From Craurococcus roseus (GTDB lineage: Bacteria > Pseudomonadota > Alphaproteobacteria > Acetobacterales > Acetobacteraceae): a stretch of DNA of 64,000 bases. A program made the position numbers and the translations under genes. The notes beneath the pieces are model-generated. The model searched no databases and was not told the origin of the DNA. It was given only the letters and a program-made list of their open reading frames with translations. Positions 8,646-16,394 of the stretch are shown in pieces. The DNA lies in contig NZ_BAAAFZ010000008.1 of NCBI RefSeq assembly GCF_039523795.1, positions 372,001 to 436,000 of the forward strand. Direction: 5' to 3'. Every line of letters begins with the position of its first letter. Position 1 is the stretch's first letter.

Positions 8646-9206
8646 CTAATCTGTGCCCAGAACAGCCTGCGCGGCCTCGGCCAAGCGGACGCCGCGGTCC
8701 ATGGCCATGCGGCGGAGGCGCCGGTAGGCCTCCTGCTCCGTGAGCCGGCGGGTCTCCATCAACCGCGCCTTGGCGGCGTCGATCACCTTGCGGGCGGCCA
8801 GCGTGGCGCGCGTCGTCTCCAGTTCTTCGCGCAAGACTTGGTGGGCGCGGAAGCGTCGGATGGCGACCTCGATCACCGGGCGTACCCGGTTGGGGGTGAG
8901 CCCTTCCACCACGTAGGCGGCGACTCCCGCTTCGAGCGCCGCTTCGATCTGCTCGGGCTCGCCCCGGTTGGCGAAGAGGACGACGGGCCGCGGCTCGTCG
9001 CGGTTCAGGACGCGCATGCTTTCCAGCGCGTCGCGGCTCGGGTCGTCCAGGTCGCAGACGATGACCTCGGCGCGGGACTCGCGGACGCGGCGGGTCAGAT
9101 CGGCGGCGTCGGGCGCCACGGCCACCACGTCGCACCCGGCTTCGGCCAGCCCGGCCGCAACCAAGGCGGCGCGCTCGGCCATCCCGTCCACCAGCAGAAC
9201 ACGCAA
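8646..9206 (-). CDS. nasT: NasT-like ANTAR-domain response regulator / transcription antiterminator
   Basis: A 186-residue protein with an N-terminal receiver-like domain (LRVLLVDGM, acidic VCDLDDPS near residue 51) and a C-terminal ANTAR RNA-binding domain (about residues 130-180) with the diagnostic AAKARLMETRRLTEQEAY helix. NasT proteins bind paired hexaloop hairpins in nas leaders and prevent termination when nitrate is present. The start is a TTG at 9206 with GGAGG nine bases upstream. It precedes nasS and the predicted leader on the same strand and is probably transcribed separately or with low-level readthrough. The assignment as NasT rather than another ANTAR regulator rests on the adjacent NasS gene. 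Confidence 0.88.
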   Translation of the reverse strand: MRVLLVDGMAERAALVAAGLAEAGCDVVAVAPDAADLTRRVRESRAEVIVCDLDDPSRDALESMRVLNRDEPRPVVLFANRGEPEQIEAALEAGVAAYVVEGLTPNRVRPVIEVAIRRFRAHQVLREELETTRATLAARKVIDAAKARLMETRRLTEQEAYRRLRRMAMDRGVRLAEAAQAVLGTD

Positions 9207-9320
9207 GCGCGCCTTCCTCCAAACCCCTGAGGTGCCGCCGTGCCGCGTTCTCCCGCTTCGATTGTGCGGCGCGGCGCGGCGGAGGTGAAGCCCTTGAACC
9301 TCCTCAGGACGGACGGCGCG

Positions 9321-10100
9321 TCACGCCGAGAAGCGTTCCACCCGCGGCCCTGCCGGCGGCGCGTGTGCGATCTCGCGGGCGAGCTTGCGGCGGACGGCGG
9401 GCGCGAAGGCTTCGAAGCTCTCCGCGACCACCAGGAAGGCGCCGGACCCTCCGATGACGGAATCGCGGTAGTACTCGTCGAGGGGCGGGCGTGGACGAAG
9501 CGACTTCCCGGGCGCGGCGGGCGGCGGCTCGGCGTCGAGGATCGCCAATCCGTTCAGCACGATGCCGCGGTCCAGGGCGTCGTCCCTCGCCTGTTCCAGC
9601 GTGCGGCCGGGCCGGGCCGCGTTGTCCGCCCCGTCTCCCGAGATGTCGACGACGCGCCGCGTGCCCTCGAAGCCGCTCCGGCTGAACAGGCCCGCGGCGA
9701 AGTCGATGGCGCCCGAGATCGAAGTGTAGAGGCCGGTCGCCCGGGGCGCCGCGCCGACGGCGGCCGCGAAGGCCCGGGCCGCCCCGACCCCGTCGATGCG
9801 CGTCCAGGGGACGAGCACCTGCTGGTGGTCGGGGTCGGACCATACGAAGAGCGTACAAGCGATGGCGCCGATCGGCCCTCCGCGAATTCGACGGGCGAGT
9901 TCCGGAGCCTGAAAGGCGGCCGAGTACCCCCGGAACTGGAGCTCCATCTCTTCGGGTTTGATGGAACTGCTGACGTCCACCGCCAGCACGAGTTCAAGGT
10001 CCACGGGCTCAGGCCCGTCCAAGGTCGCCGCCCGAGCCGGGCGCCGCGACATTGCGGCCGCGGCCGCGACGCCTCCCCGCATCATGTTTCGTCGCCGCAT
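9321..10100 (-). CDS. DUF1194 exported von Willebrand factor A-like protein
   Basis: The protein has an N-terminal export signal (MRRRNMMRGGVAAAAAMSRRP) and a VWA-like domain that opens with LVLAVDVSSSIKPEEM, where DVSSS is a MIDAS metal-site motif. VVDISGDGADN supplies the second conserved strand of DUF1194. About 259 residues follow from the ATG at 10100, which was chosen because it begins the signal sequence; ATGs at 10115 and 10142 are in frame. Function of DUF1194 is unknown; a periplasmic protein-binding role is suggested only by the fold. It lies upstream of nasT on the same strand with a 114-base gap and need not belong to the nitrate regulon. Confidence 0.8.
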   Translation of the reverse strand: MRRRNMMRGGVAAAAAMSRRPARAATLDGPEPVDLELVLAVDVSSSIKPEEMELQFRGYSAAFQAPELARRIRGGPIGAIACTLFVWSDPDHQQVLVPWTRIDGVGAARAFAAAVGAAPRATGLYTSISGAIDFAAGLFSRSGFEGTRRVVDISGDGADNAARPGRTLEQARDDALDRGIVLNGLAILDAEPPPAAPGKSLRPRPPLDEYYRDSVIGGSGAFLVVAESFEAFAPAVRRKLAREIAHAPPAGPRVERFSA

Positions 10101-10491
10101 CAGGCCATCCCCCATTTGGGCCACCCGTGCGCCGGCTTTCATCCCTTTGCCAAGTTAGCTCGCGGTTATTGTGCAATGCAACATACAGCTTGCGGTATCT
10201 CGCGCCATGTTCGGTGAAGCACCAGCGTGGGCCTGTTGCGGTACCGACCAGGGTTCATTTCGTAATAAAGTTACCCTCAAGCGCGGCCCCCTCCCCTGGA
10301 TGGTAGAGCGGGGCACCGCTTTACTCGGCGCCGACAACGACCGTGGCGCTGCAAGGCTCCGGCACGGCGCGTCGACGCGAAGGGGGCTTAGGCGTGCGGT
10401 GGAGCATGGCGGTGGCGGGGCTTGTCGCGTGGCCTGCGGAAGAGGCCGCAACCGTGACGGTCCGCGCCTCCCTCGGTGAGCGAGGCGTACG
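10101..10491. other. Intergenic region between divergent genes; no gene recognised
   Basis: This stretch separates the minus-strand DUF1194 gene from the plus-strand membrane-protein gene. It contains a locally AT-richer patch (ttcatttcgtaataaagtta, 10255-10274) that would suit a promoter. The open frames across it have no recognisable protein features. A TGCA doublet near 10172-10180 does not have the spacing of the aromatic-gene operators found elsewhere in the window. Confidence 0.5.
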
Positions 10492-12126
10492 GTGAGCGAA
10501 GGGAACGCCGGACGTTGCGCCGGTGGCGGCGCCGGCACATCGGCGGCCATCCTCGTCGCCGTCCTGCTCTCGATCGCCCCCGCGATGCTCGTGCGCATCC
10601 CGCCGGTGCTGGACTACCCCAACCACTACGTCCGCCTTTGGCTGCTCACCGGCGGGGTGGATCATCCGCCCCTTTCGCAGATCTACGCCGTCGATTGGTC
10701 GCGCGCGTCGACGAACATCGCGATGGACTTGGTCGCCGTTGGCCTAGCCGGAATCGTGCCTCTCGGCGTCATCGCGGCGTTGATGCTGGCGCTGGCGATC
10801 GCCTTGCCCCCGCTGGGCGTGGCCCTGCTGGGGCGGCAGGTGTTCGGTGCCTTCCACTGGTGGCACGTCGCCTGCTTCGTGCTGGCTTGGAACTGGGTGC
10901 TTCTGGCCGGCTTCGTCAATTTCGAGATATCGCTCGGCCTTGCCTTGGTCGGCGCGGCGCTCGACCTCCGTTTGGCGAAGCACGGCGCCGCCGTCGTGGT
11001 GCCGCTCAGGATCGTCATGGGCGGTGTCGTGCTCGTCGCGCACGCCTTCGGGTTCCTGTTCTACGCGGCCTTGCTGGGAGGCCTCGCGCTCGGTCCGGCC
11101 CTCGCCCCGCTCCTCTCCCCCGGTGCGGCGGGGCGGGCAGTCCTCCGCGCGGTCCTTACCTGCCTGTCGCTGGCCGCGCCGGTGCTCCTGCTCCTTGTGC
11201 TCGCGCCCACCTTGCCGGGCGAGACCGGCGACGCCCCGCCTTCGCCCATCGTCTGGCAGGAGCGCAGCGTCTTCGCTTACGTGTCCACCTTGTTGACGGG
11301 GCTCAAGACATACCGATTCCCCGTCGACATCGCCTTCGGCCTTCTCCTCGCCGCGCCCGTCCTCGCCGCCCTGTTCCTCAGGCGGCTCCGCGCCCATGCG
11401 GGGTTGTTGGTCACCGGCGTTGTGCTCACCATCGGCGCGATCCTGATGCCGCGCGCGATCCTCGACAGCGGCGGGATAGAAACCAGGCTGCCCTGCATGG
11501 TCGCGTTGACCTTCGCCGCGGCGGTGCTGCCGGACCTCAGGCTGCCGCGGCGCTGGGCGACGGTCGCGGCGGCGGTGGCCGTGCTGGTCGTGGCGGGACG
11601 GGCCGGGTGGATCGGGCGCATCTGGGTCGATCGGCAGTCCGACATCGTTTCGGTCGACCGCGCGCTCGCGCATGTGCCGCCCGGCGCCGCGGTCCTGCCC
11701 CTGGAGCACCTGCCGGCCGCCGCCGACCTCGCCCGCGCGCCGCTCGGCCGCTTCTTCGGCAGTAGGACGCCCACCTATTGGCATTACCCGACCCTCGCCA
11801 TCATGGAGCGCCGAGCCTTCGTGCCGCACCTTTTCACGATCGCCGGCAAGCAGCCGTTGCGCGTCCTGCCGCCCTGGGACGCGATCTCCGTGCCCGAAGG
11901 GCCCCTCGCGCCCGTGGACAAGCTGGGCGACCCTTCGACGCTGGCCGGGCCTTACCTGGGCCGCTGGCGGGAGTGCTTCGACTACATACTCGTCGTGAAC
12001 GCCGACATGCCCAACGCAGGCGGCCCCCTACCCGCCTCGCCCGCCATCGCGCCGGTCGCCGACGAAGGCTTCGCGCGGCTGTATCGGATCGACCGGCCCG
12101 GCGCCGGCCCCGCCGCCTGCGGCTGA
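10492..12126 (+). CDS. Polytopic membrane protein of unknown function, possibly a GT-C-like glycosyltransferase
   Basis: A 544-residue protein starting at GTG 10492 (GAGG six bases upstream). It has about ten hydrophobic segments between residues 18 and 375 and a C-terminal non-membrane domain of about 150 residues. The first loop after the first membrane segment carries DYPNHYVRLWLL and a WSRAS element; an acidic residue in that first loop is typical of GT-C sugar transferases, but no diagnostic motif is certain. It faces the gtrA-like gene, overlapping its 3' end by 99 bases. A role in adding or moving lipid-linked sugar would fit the GtrA/GT2 neighbours. No specific function is assigned. 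Confidence 0.7.
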   Translation: MSEGNAGRCAGGGAGTSAAILVAVLLSIAPAMLVRIPPVLDYPNHYVRLWLLTGGVDHPPLSQIYAVDWSRASTNIAMDLVAVGLAGIVPLGVIAALMLALAIALPPLGVALLGRQVFGAFHWWHVACFVLAWNWVLLAGFVNFEISLGLALVGAALDLRLAKHGAAVVVPLRIVMGGVVLVAHAFGFLFYAALLGGLALGPALAPLLSPGAAGRAVLRAVLTCLSLAAPVLLLLVLAPTLPGETGDAPPSPIVWQERSVFAYVSTLLTGLKTYRFPVDIAFGLLLAAPVLAALFLRRLRAHAGLLVTGVVLTIGAILMPRAILDSGGIETRLPCMVALTFAAAVLPDLRLPRRWATVAAAVAVLVVAGRAGWIGRIWVDRQSDIVSVDRALAHVPPGAAVLPLEHLPAAADLARAPLGRFFGSRTPTYWHYPTLAIMERRAFVPHLFTIAGKQPLRVLPPWDAISVPEGPLAPVDKLGDPSTLAGPYLGRWRECFDYILVVNADMPNAGGPLPASPAIAPVADEGFARLYRIDRPGAGPAACG

Positions 12127-12510
12127 CGCGGCCTGGGCCGGCGCGGCGTAAACGAAGCGGCCGCTCAACAGGTAGCCGGCCGCGAAGGTGGCGAGGACGG
12201 ACACCGCCTTGGCGGCGACGTCCGGCAGAAAGGGCAGCGCGGCGGCGATGGCCGCGACCGACACGCCCAGGCAGAGGGCGGTGACGGCGGCAAAGCGCAG
12301 CACCCGGGCCGCCGACGCGAGCCGCGCCCCGCGGTCGCCGAAGGTCAGCAGCCCGTTGGCGACGTAGCTGTGCGCCGAGCCCGTCAGGAAGCCGAGCGCG
12401 CTGGCCGCGACGGGCCCCACGCCGAGCACGCGCGTGAGCGCCAGGAACACCCCGAAATCCACCGCTGTGTTGGCGACGCCGACCGCCGCGAAGAGCAGTG
12501 GGCGGCGCAC
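12028..12510 (-). CDS. GtrA-family membrane protein
   Basis: About 160 residues with four membrane segments and the GtrA opening RRPLLFAAVGVANTAVDFGV. The GtrA family moves or supports undecaprenyl-phosphate-linked sugars used in O-antigen or cell-envelope glycosylation. The start is placed at GTG 12510, with GAGG just upstream; TTG 12522 is an alternative that overlaps the stop of the GT2 gene. The last 35 residues are a Gly/Ala-rich tail overlapping the convergent membrane-protein gene by 99 bases. It is probably co-transcribed with the upstream GT2 gene, so a frameshift there could leave GtrA without its partner. Confidence 0.82.
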   Translation of the reverse strand: MRRPLLFAAVGVANTAVDFGVFLALTRVLGVGPVAASALGFLTGSAHSYVANGLLTFGDRGARLASAARVLRFAAVTALCLGVSVAAIAAALPFLPDVAAKAVSVLATFAAGYLLSGRFVYAAPAQAASAAGGGAGAGPVDPIQPREAFVGDRRDGGRGG

Positions 12511-12518
12511 CCCTGCCC

Positions 12519-13603
12519 TCAAAGGGCTTGCGTGGAGGCGCCCGGCACGTTCTGGTTCGCCGCGGCGTCTTGCCGCATCGCGGTCCACAGGCCTTGTTGC
12601 GCCCCGGGGCTGAGGCGGGAAAAGTCGGTCGGCAAGGCGTGGGCGTTGCGGCCCGCCAACACCGTGTCCACTAGGAAGAGCGGTCGCGCCTTCACCTCTT
12701 GGAACAGCCGCCCGACATACTCGCCGAGGATGCCGAGGACGATTAGTTGCACCGCGCCGAACAGCGTTATCGCCGCCATGGTGCTCGACCAGCCGGCGAC
12801 GGTGCCGCCCTGGGCCCAGCGCCACAGCGTATAAGCCAGCAAAGGCACCGCCAGCCCCGCCGCGGCGACGCCGAGCCAGGACGCCAAGCGCAGCGGCGCG
12901 GTCGAGAAGCTGGTGATCGCGTCCAGCGCGAAGGCCACCATCTTGCGCAGCGGATACCCGGTGGTGCCGGCGTGGCGGGCCTGGCGCTCGTAGGGCAGCG
13001 GCATTTGCCGGCCGCCCACCCAACTCACCATGCCGCGGATGAAGCGCTGCCGTTCGGGCATGGCGGCCAGCGCGTCCACGACCCGGCGGCTCATGAGCCG
13101 GAAGTCGCCGGTGTCGCGCGGGATGGGCGTGCCGGACAGGCGGCCGAGCAGGCGGTAGAAGCCCGCGGCCGTGGCGCGCTTGAACACCGTTTCGCCTTCG
13201 CGGCGCGTGCGCTGGCCGTAAACGACCTCGGCGCCCTCGTCCATCACCCGCGACATCGGCGCCAGCAGCTCCGGCGGGTCTTGGAGGTCGGCGTCGATCA
13301 GGAGCACGGCTCGCCGCGCGCCAGCGACAAGCCGGCCGTCGCGGCGAGTTGGTGGCCGTGGTTGCGCATCAGCCGGACGCCGACGACGCACGGGTCGGTC
13401 CCGGTCAGCTCGGAGATAACGTCCCATGTCGCGTCGCGTGAGCCATCGTCCACCAGGACGATCTCGTACTCCGCGGCCCGGTGCCCGTCCCCGAGTGCCA
13501 TCACGGCGGCGGAGGCGCGCCGGTGGAACTCCCGCAAGTTCTCCGCCTCGTTGTAGCACGGGGCGACGATCGATACGCGGATGCGGTCGTCTTGGCGGAG
13601 CAT
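12519..13603 (-). pseudogene. GT2 glycosyltransferase (GtrB/dolichyl-phosphate sugar synthase type), interrupted by a one-base frameshift
   Basis: The N-terminal part (13603 to about 13310) reads SIVAPCYNEAENLREF, VLVDDGSRDATWDVI and RLMRNHGHQLAATAG, the start of a GT2 polyprenyl-phosphate glycosyltransferase. It then hits a stop after LARGEPCS. In the next frame the fold continues exactly where expected: VLLIDADLQDPPELLAPM, VYGQRTRREGE, then DTGDFRLMSR and two C-terminal membrane segments. One missing base around 13305-13312 explains this. The intact protein would be about 360 residues and would make a lipid-linked sugar for the GtrA protein next to it. Whether the lesion is genuine or a sequencing error cannot be decided here. 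Confidence 0.85.
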
Positions 13604-13737
13604 GTGCGCGCTGTCCCGAGGTCAGGGGCGGCGTCGGAAGACTCGCCGACGGCCCGCCCTTAACTTGGAACCGTGAACATTGCAACGAACCGCCATCACC
13701 GCAACGATGCGAAATCGTTGCGTTTGTCTGGAGGCTG
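13604..13737. other. Short spacer between the IS element and the GT2 gene
   Basis: This 134-base stretch holds the downstream end of the IS5-family element and the upstream region of the GT2 gene. The rest of the sugar kinase that starts on the other side of the element is not found here, which argues for loss of sequence rather than simple insertion. Confidence 0.5.
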
Positions 13738-14544
13738 TTACGGACCATGCGCCAGGCCCACGCGGTGGAGCATGAGGCAGGCGAAGGCGACGAAGTGCAG
13801 GCCGCGGAGGGTGTCGGGCAGGCGCTCGTAGTCGCGCACGAGCCTGCGGCAGCGCGTGGCCCAGGCTGAGGCGCGCTCGACGCCCCAGCGGCGGGGCAGC
13901 AGCACGAAGCCGCGCTTGGCCTCGGGCAGCTTGACCAACTTCAGCGCGATGCCGTGCTCGGCGGCGGCCCGCGCGGGCTTTTCGCCCGTGTAGCCCTGGC
14001 CCACGTAGGCGAGGTCCACGCTCTGCCCCGTCGCCTGCTGGACCGCCCCGGCCAGTTCGGCCACCGCGGCGCGGTCGTCGGCGCTGGCGGGCGTGACGTG
14101 CAAGGCCAGCAGGTGCCCCAGCGTGTCCACGGCGATGTGAACCTTGCTGCCCTTCTTGCGTTTCGCGCTGTCGTAACCCGCCCGGTGCCCGCTTTCGGGC
14201 GTGGAGCGGAGCGTGCGGCTGCCGAGCACCGCGGCGGACGGGGCCGGTTCGCGCTGGGCGGTCGCCCGCAGCAGCGCCCGCAGGTCGGGTGCGAGGCGCT
14301 CGAAGTAGCCCGCCCGGAGCCAGCGGCGGGCTTGGTCGTACACCGCGTGCCGGGGCGGCAGGTCGTTGGGCAGCAGGCGCCACGGCGCGCCGGAGCGCAC
14401 GAGGTGGCGCAACGCGTTGAACACCTCGCGCAGGCTGTGCTGGCGCTGCGCGGCATCCTCGGGCAGCAGCGCCAGGTAGGGCGCCACCAGCGCCCACTCG
14501 TCGCCGGACACGTCGGAGGGGTAAGGCTCGCGGGCGGGCGTCAT
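13738..14544 (-). mobile_element. IS5-family transposase gene, probable catalytic mutant
   Basis: A 268-residue IS5-family transposase starting MTPAREPYPSDVSGDEWALV. An N-terminal DUF4096-like region is followed by the DDE domain. The first catalytic aspartate is in KVHIAVDTLGH (Asp140) and the glutamate in RRWGVERA (Glu223). At the second aspartate position, where close relatives read VDQGYTG, this copy reads VGQGYTG (Gly182), so it is probably inactive. An in-frame upstream extension to 14640 is not transposase but the start of a FGGY kinase. Terminal inverted repeats and a target duplication could not be fixed with confidence; the element probably spans about 13730-14568. Confidence 0.85.
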
Positions 14545-14568
14545 GGTTCGAGCGGCGCTGAACGCGAC

Positions 14569-14640
14569 GGCCGCGTCCACCAGCGCCGCGCGCACGCCGG
14601 AGGTGCCGACATCGCTTCCGACCGCGACGCCCTCGGCCAC
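14569..14640 (-). pseudogene. 5' remnant of a FGGY-family sugar kinase, truncated by the IS element
   Basis: The first 24 codons from ATG 14640 read MAEGVAVGSDVGTSGVRAAL followed by VDAA. DVGTSGVRAAL is the ATP-phosphate-binding start of FGGY carbohydrate kinases (xylulokinase/ribulokinase class). The homology ends where the IS5-family sequence begins. No further kinase sequence occurs between the element and the GT2 gene. The kinase was the second gene of an operon with rpe, 14 bases downstream of its stop, so it probably phosphorylated a pentulose feeding the pentose phosphate pathway. Confidence 0.75.
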
Positions 14641-14654
14641 GCCGCCGGAAGCGC

Positions 14655-15302
14655 TCAGCCGCGGAGCGCGGCGATGGCGCGGTCGTACGGAGGGCGGGCA
14701 AACACGGCCGATCCCGCCACCAGCACCGACGCGCCCGCTTCGACGGCGAGCGGCGCCGTTTCGGGCGTGATCCCGCCGTCCACCTCGATGCGGATCGCGC
14801 GGTCGCCGATCATCGCCCGGAGGCGGCGTATCTTCTCCAGTTGCCCCGGCAGGAAGGCTTGGCCGCCGAAGCCCGGGTTCACGGTCATCACCAAGACGAG
14901 GTCGATCCGGTCCAGCACGTAGGCCACCGCGCTCTCCGGCGTGGCGGGGTTGAGCGACACGCCGGCCCTCCTCCCGAGCGCCGCAATGGCCTGGAGGGTG
15001 CGGTCGAGGTGCGTCGTGGCCTCGGCGTGGACGATGATCCGGTCGGCGCCCGCCTTGGCGAAAGCTTCCAGGTACGGGTCAGCGGGCGCGATCATCAGGT
15101 GGGTGTCGAAGCACTTCGCCGAGCAAGGCCGGATGGCGCGCACCAACTCGGGGCCGAAGGTGATGTTGGGCACAAAGTGGCCGTCCATCACGTCGAGGTG
15201 AATCCAGTCGGCGCCGGCCTCGTCCACCGCCCGCACTTCCTCGCCGAGCCGCGCGAAGTCGGCCGAAAGGATGGAAGGCGCGATGAGCGGGCCGGTCGTC
15301 AC
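14655..15302 (-). CDS. rpe: Ribulose-phosphate 3-epimerase
   Basis: A 215-residue TIM-barrel enzyme that interconverts ribulose 5-phosphate and xylulose 5-phosphate in the pentose phosphate pathway. The family motifs are complete: APSILSADFARLGEEV, HLDVMDGHFVPNITFGP with the metal-binding His and Asp, HLMI, MTVNPGFGGQ, and the phosphate-binding EVDGGI and AGSAVF near the C-terminus. The GTG start at 15302 overlaps the stop of a 29-codon open frame upstream. Downstream lies the destroyed sugar kinase. The length matches the family. Confidence 0.93.
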   Translation of the reverse strand: MTTGPLIAPSILSADFARLGEEVRAVDEAGADWIHLDVMDGHFVPNITFGPELVRAIRPCSAKCFDTHLMIAPADPYLEAFAKAGADRIIVHAEATTHLDRTLQAIAALGRRAGVSLNPATPESAVAYVLDRIDLVLVMTVNPGFGGQAFLPGQLEKIRRLRAMIGDRAIRIEVDGGITPETAPLAVEAGASVLVAGSAVFARPPYDRAIAALRG

Positions 15303-15388
15303 GCGGCCTGCCCGGCCGAAGCGTGCAAGCCGTCAGCGTCACTCGCCACGACGCGGCTCGTCAGGATCTCGTCGGGGCCGATCGTCAT
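15299..15388 (-). CDS. Possible 29-residue peptide translationally coupled to rpe
   Basis: A short frame from ATG 15388 (peptide begins MTIGPDEILTSRVVASDAD) ends in a TGA that overlaps the rpe GTG by four bases, the spacing used throughout this genome for real coupled genes. No family is recognised. It may be a leader peptide, a remnant of a larger gene, or chance. Nothing else was recognised between rpe and the ferritin-like gene (15389-15671). Confidence 0.3.
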   Translation of the reverse strand: MTIGPDEILTSRVVASDADGLHASAGQAA

Positions 15389-15671
15389 GGGGTCCTCTGC
15401 GGGTGGAGCTCGTCGCTGAACCCGATGTTCACCGCCCAGACGTTCCGCTGGCAATGGGCCGCTTGCGCCTTGCCTCGGCCGTCGGCGAGGTCGGGTTCAC
15501 GGCTCGGGCGGCGCCATAGAACAGGCGGCCTCTTTCGAAGCGCCAGGCCGCCCTCGCAGCCGTTCGTTGGAGGCGAATGGCAGCGTCGGCGCGACACGGC
15601 GCGGAGAGACGCCGGCAGACGAACCTTCGAACCTCCGAGTAGCGCCGAAAGCAGAACCACGCTCCGCCCCG

Positions 15672-16325
15672 TCACGCCGGCCTGAGCGCGCGGACCGTCG
15701 CTTCGAGCGCGGTGCGGCCCAACGCCTCGACGGCGTCGGCGATGGTGCCGTGGAACCGCGCGAAGGCCTGGGTCGCTTGGCCGACGGCGGTGTCCGCGCC
15801 GCAGCCCAACCCGTCGAGCGCGCCGGTGGCCCAGGCGTAGTGGCGCGCTTCGTCCTCCGCGTGTCGCCGGAGGAGGGCGGACAGTTCCGGCGGGTACGGC
15901 TGGGCCGCATAGCGGGCGTACTTCTCCCGCGACTGCCATTCGTTCGAAACGAAAGCGAGCAGGACGGCCCGGTCGCCGCCGGGCAGACCAGCCATCTGCA
16001 CCCCGAGCTTGAGGAGGCCGGTCGGGAGGTGCGGAAGCGTCAGCGGAACGCCGCCGTGCTTCCGGATCTGCGCGGAGAGGTCGCGCACGTGCCGTTCGTG
16101 GTCGGCCCGGAACGCCTCCATTGCTTGCCGCAGGTCCGGCCGGCGCAGTCCTGCGATGGCCACCGAATAGGCGGGCAGCGCGTCGGACTCCAGTTGGAGG
16201 AGGTCGGTGAGGCCGGCAAGCAAGGCCGCGTTGTGCTTCGGGGTGTCGCCCCCGACTGTCCGCTCGCTCAAGAGTTCCGTCTCCGGCTCGATATGTCGGG
16301 CGGGTGCCCCCCGGCGGCCCGCCAT
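15672..16325 (-). CDS. Ferritin-like four-helix protein (DUF2383/DUF892-like)
   Basis: A helical protein of about 217 residues with the spaced acidic/His motifs of ferritin-like di-metal proteins: LESDALPAYSVAI, FRADHERHVRDL, NEWQSREKYARYA and AEDEARHYAWATG. These supply the Glu and Glu-x2-His ligands of a di-iron or di-manganese site. The family is linked to stress and is often cytoplasmic; no signal peptide is seen. The start is uncertain: ATG 16325 is given, and GTG 16370 would add 15 residues. No operon partner is obvious; the YihY-type gene upstream ends 69 bases before it on the same strand. Confidence 0.72.
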   Translation of the reverse strand: MAGRRGAPARHIEPETELLSERTVGGDTPKHNAALLAGLTDLLQLESDALPAYSVAIAGLRRPDLRQAMEAFRADHERHVRDLSAQIRKHGGVPLTLPHLPTGLLKLGVQMAGLPGGDRAVLLAFVSNEWQSREKYARYAAQPYPPELSALLRRHAEDEARHYAWATGALDGLGCGADTAVGQATQAFARFHGTIADAVEALGRTALEATVRALRPA

Positions 16326-16394
16326 TGTCGGTGGCAACAGCGCAGCCCGGGTCGCGTTTCCTGGCGCCACTTCGATTCCGGAGTACGGCAGGAG

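Noticed and set aside
10172..10190. TGCA-A-TGCA cluster upstream of the DUF1194 gene, resembling BoxR half-sites
   Set aside because: The half-sites are one base apart rather than six, and no aromatic-degradation gene is adjacent.
13730..14568. Terminal inverted repeats of the IS5-family element
   Set aside because: Only an imperfect match (about 8 of 13) between GGCTGTTACGGAC near 13733 and sequence near 14568 was found, too weak to define the ends or a target duplication.
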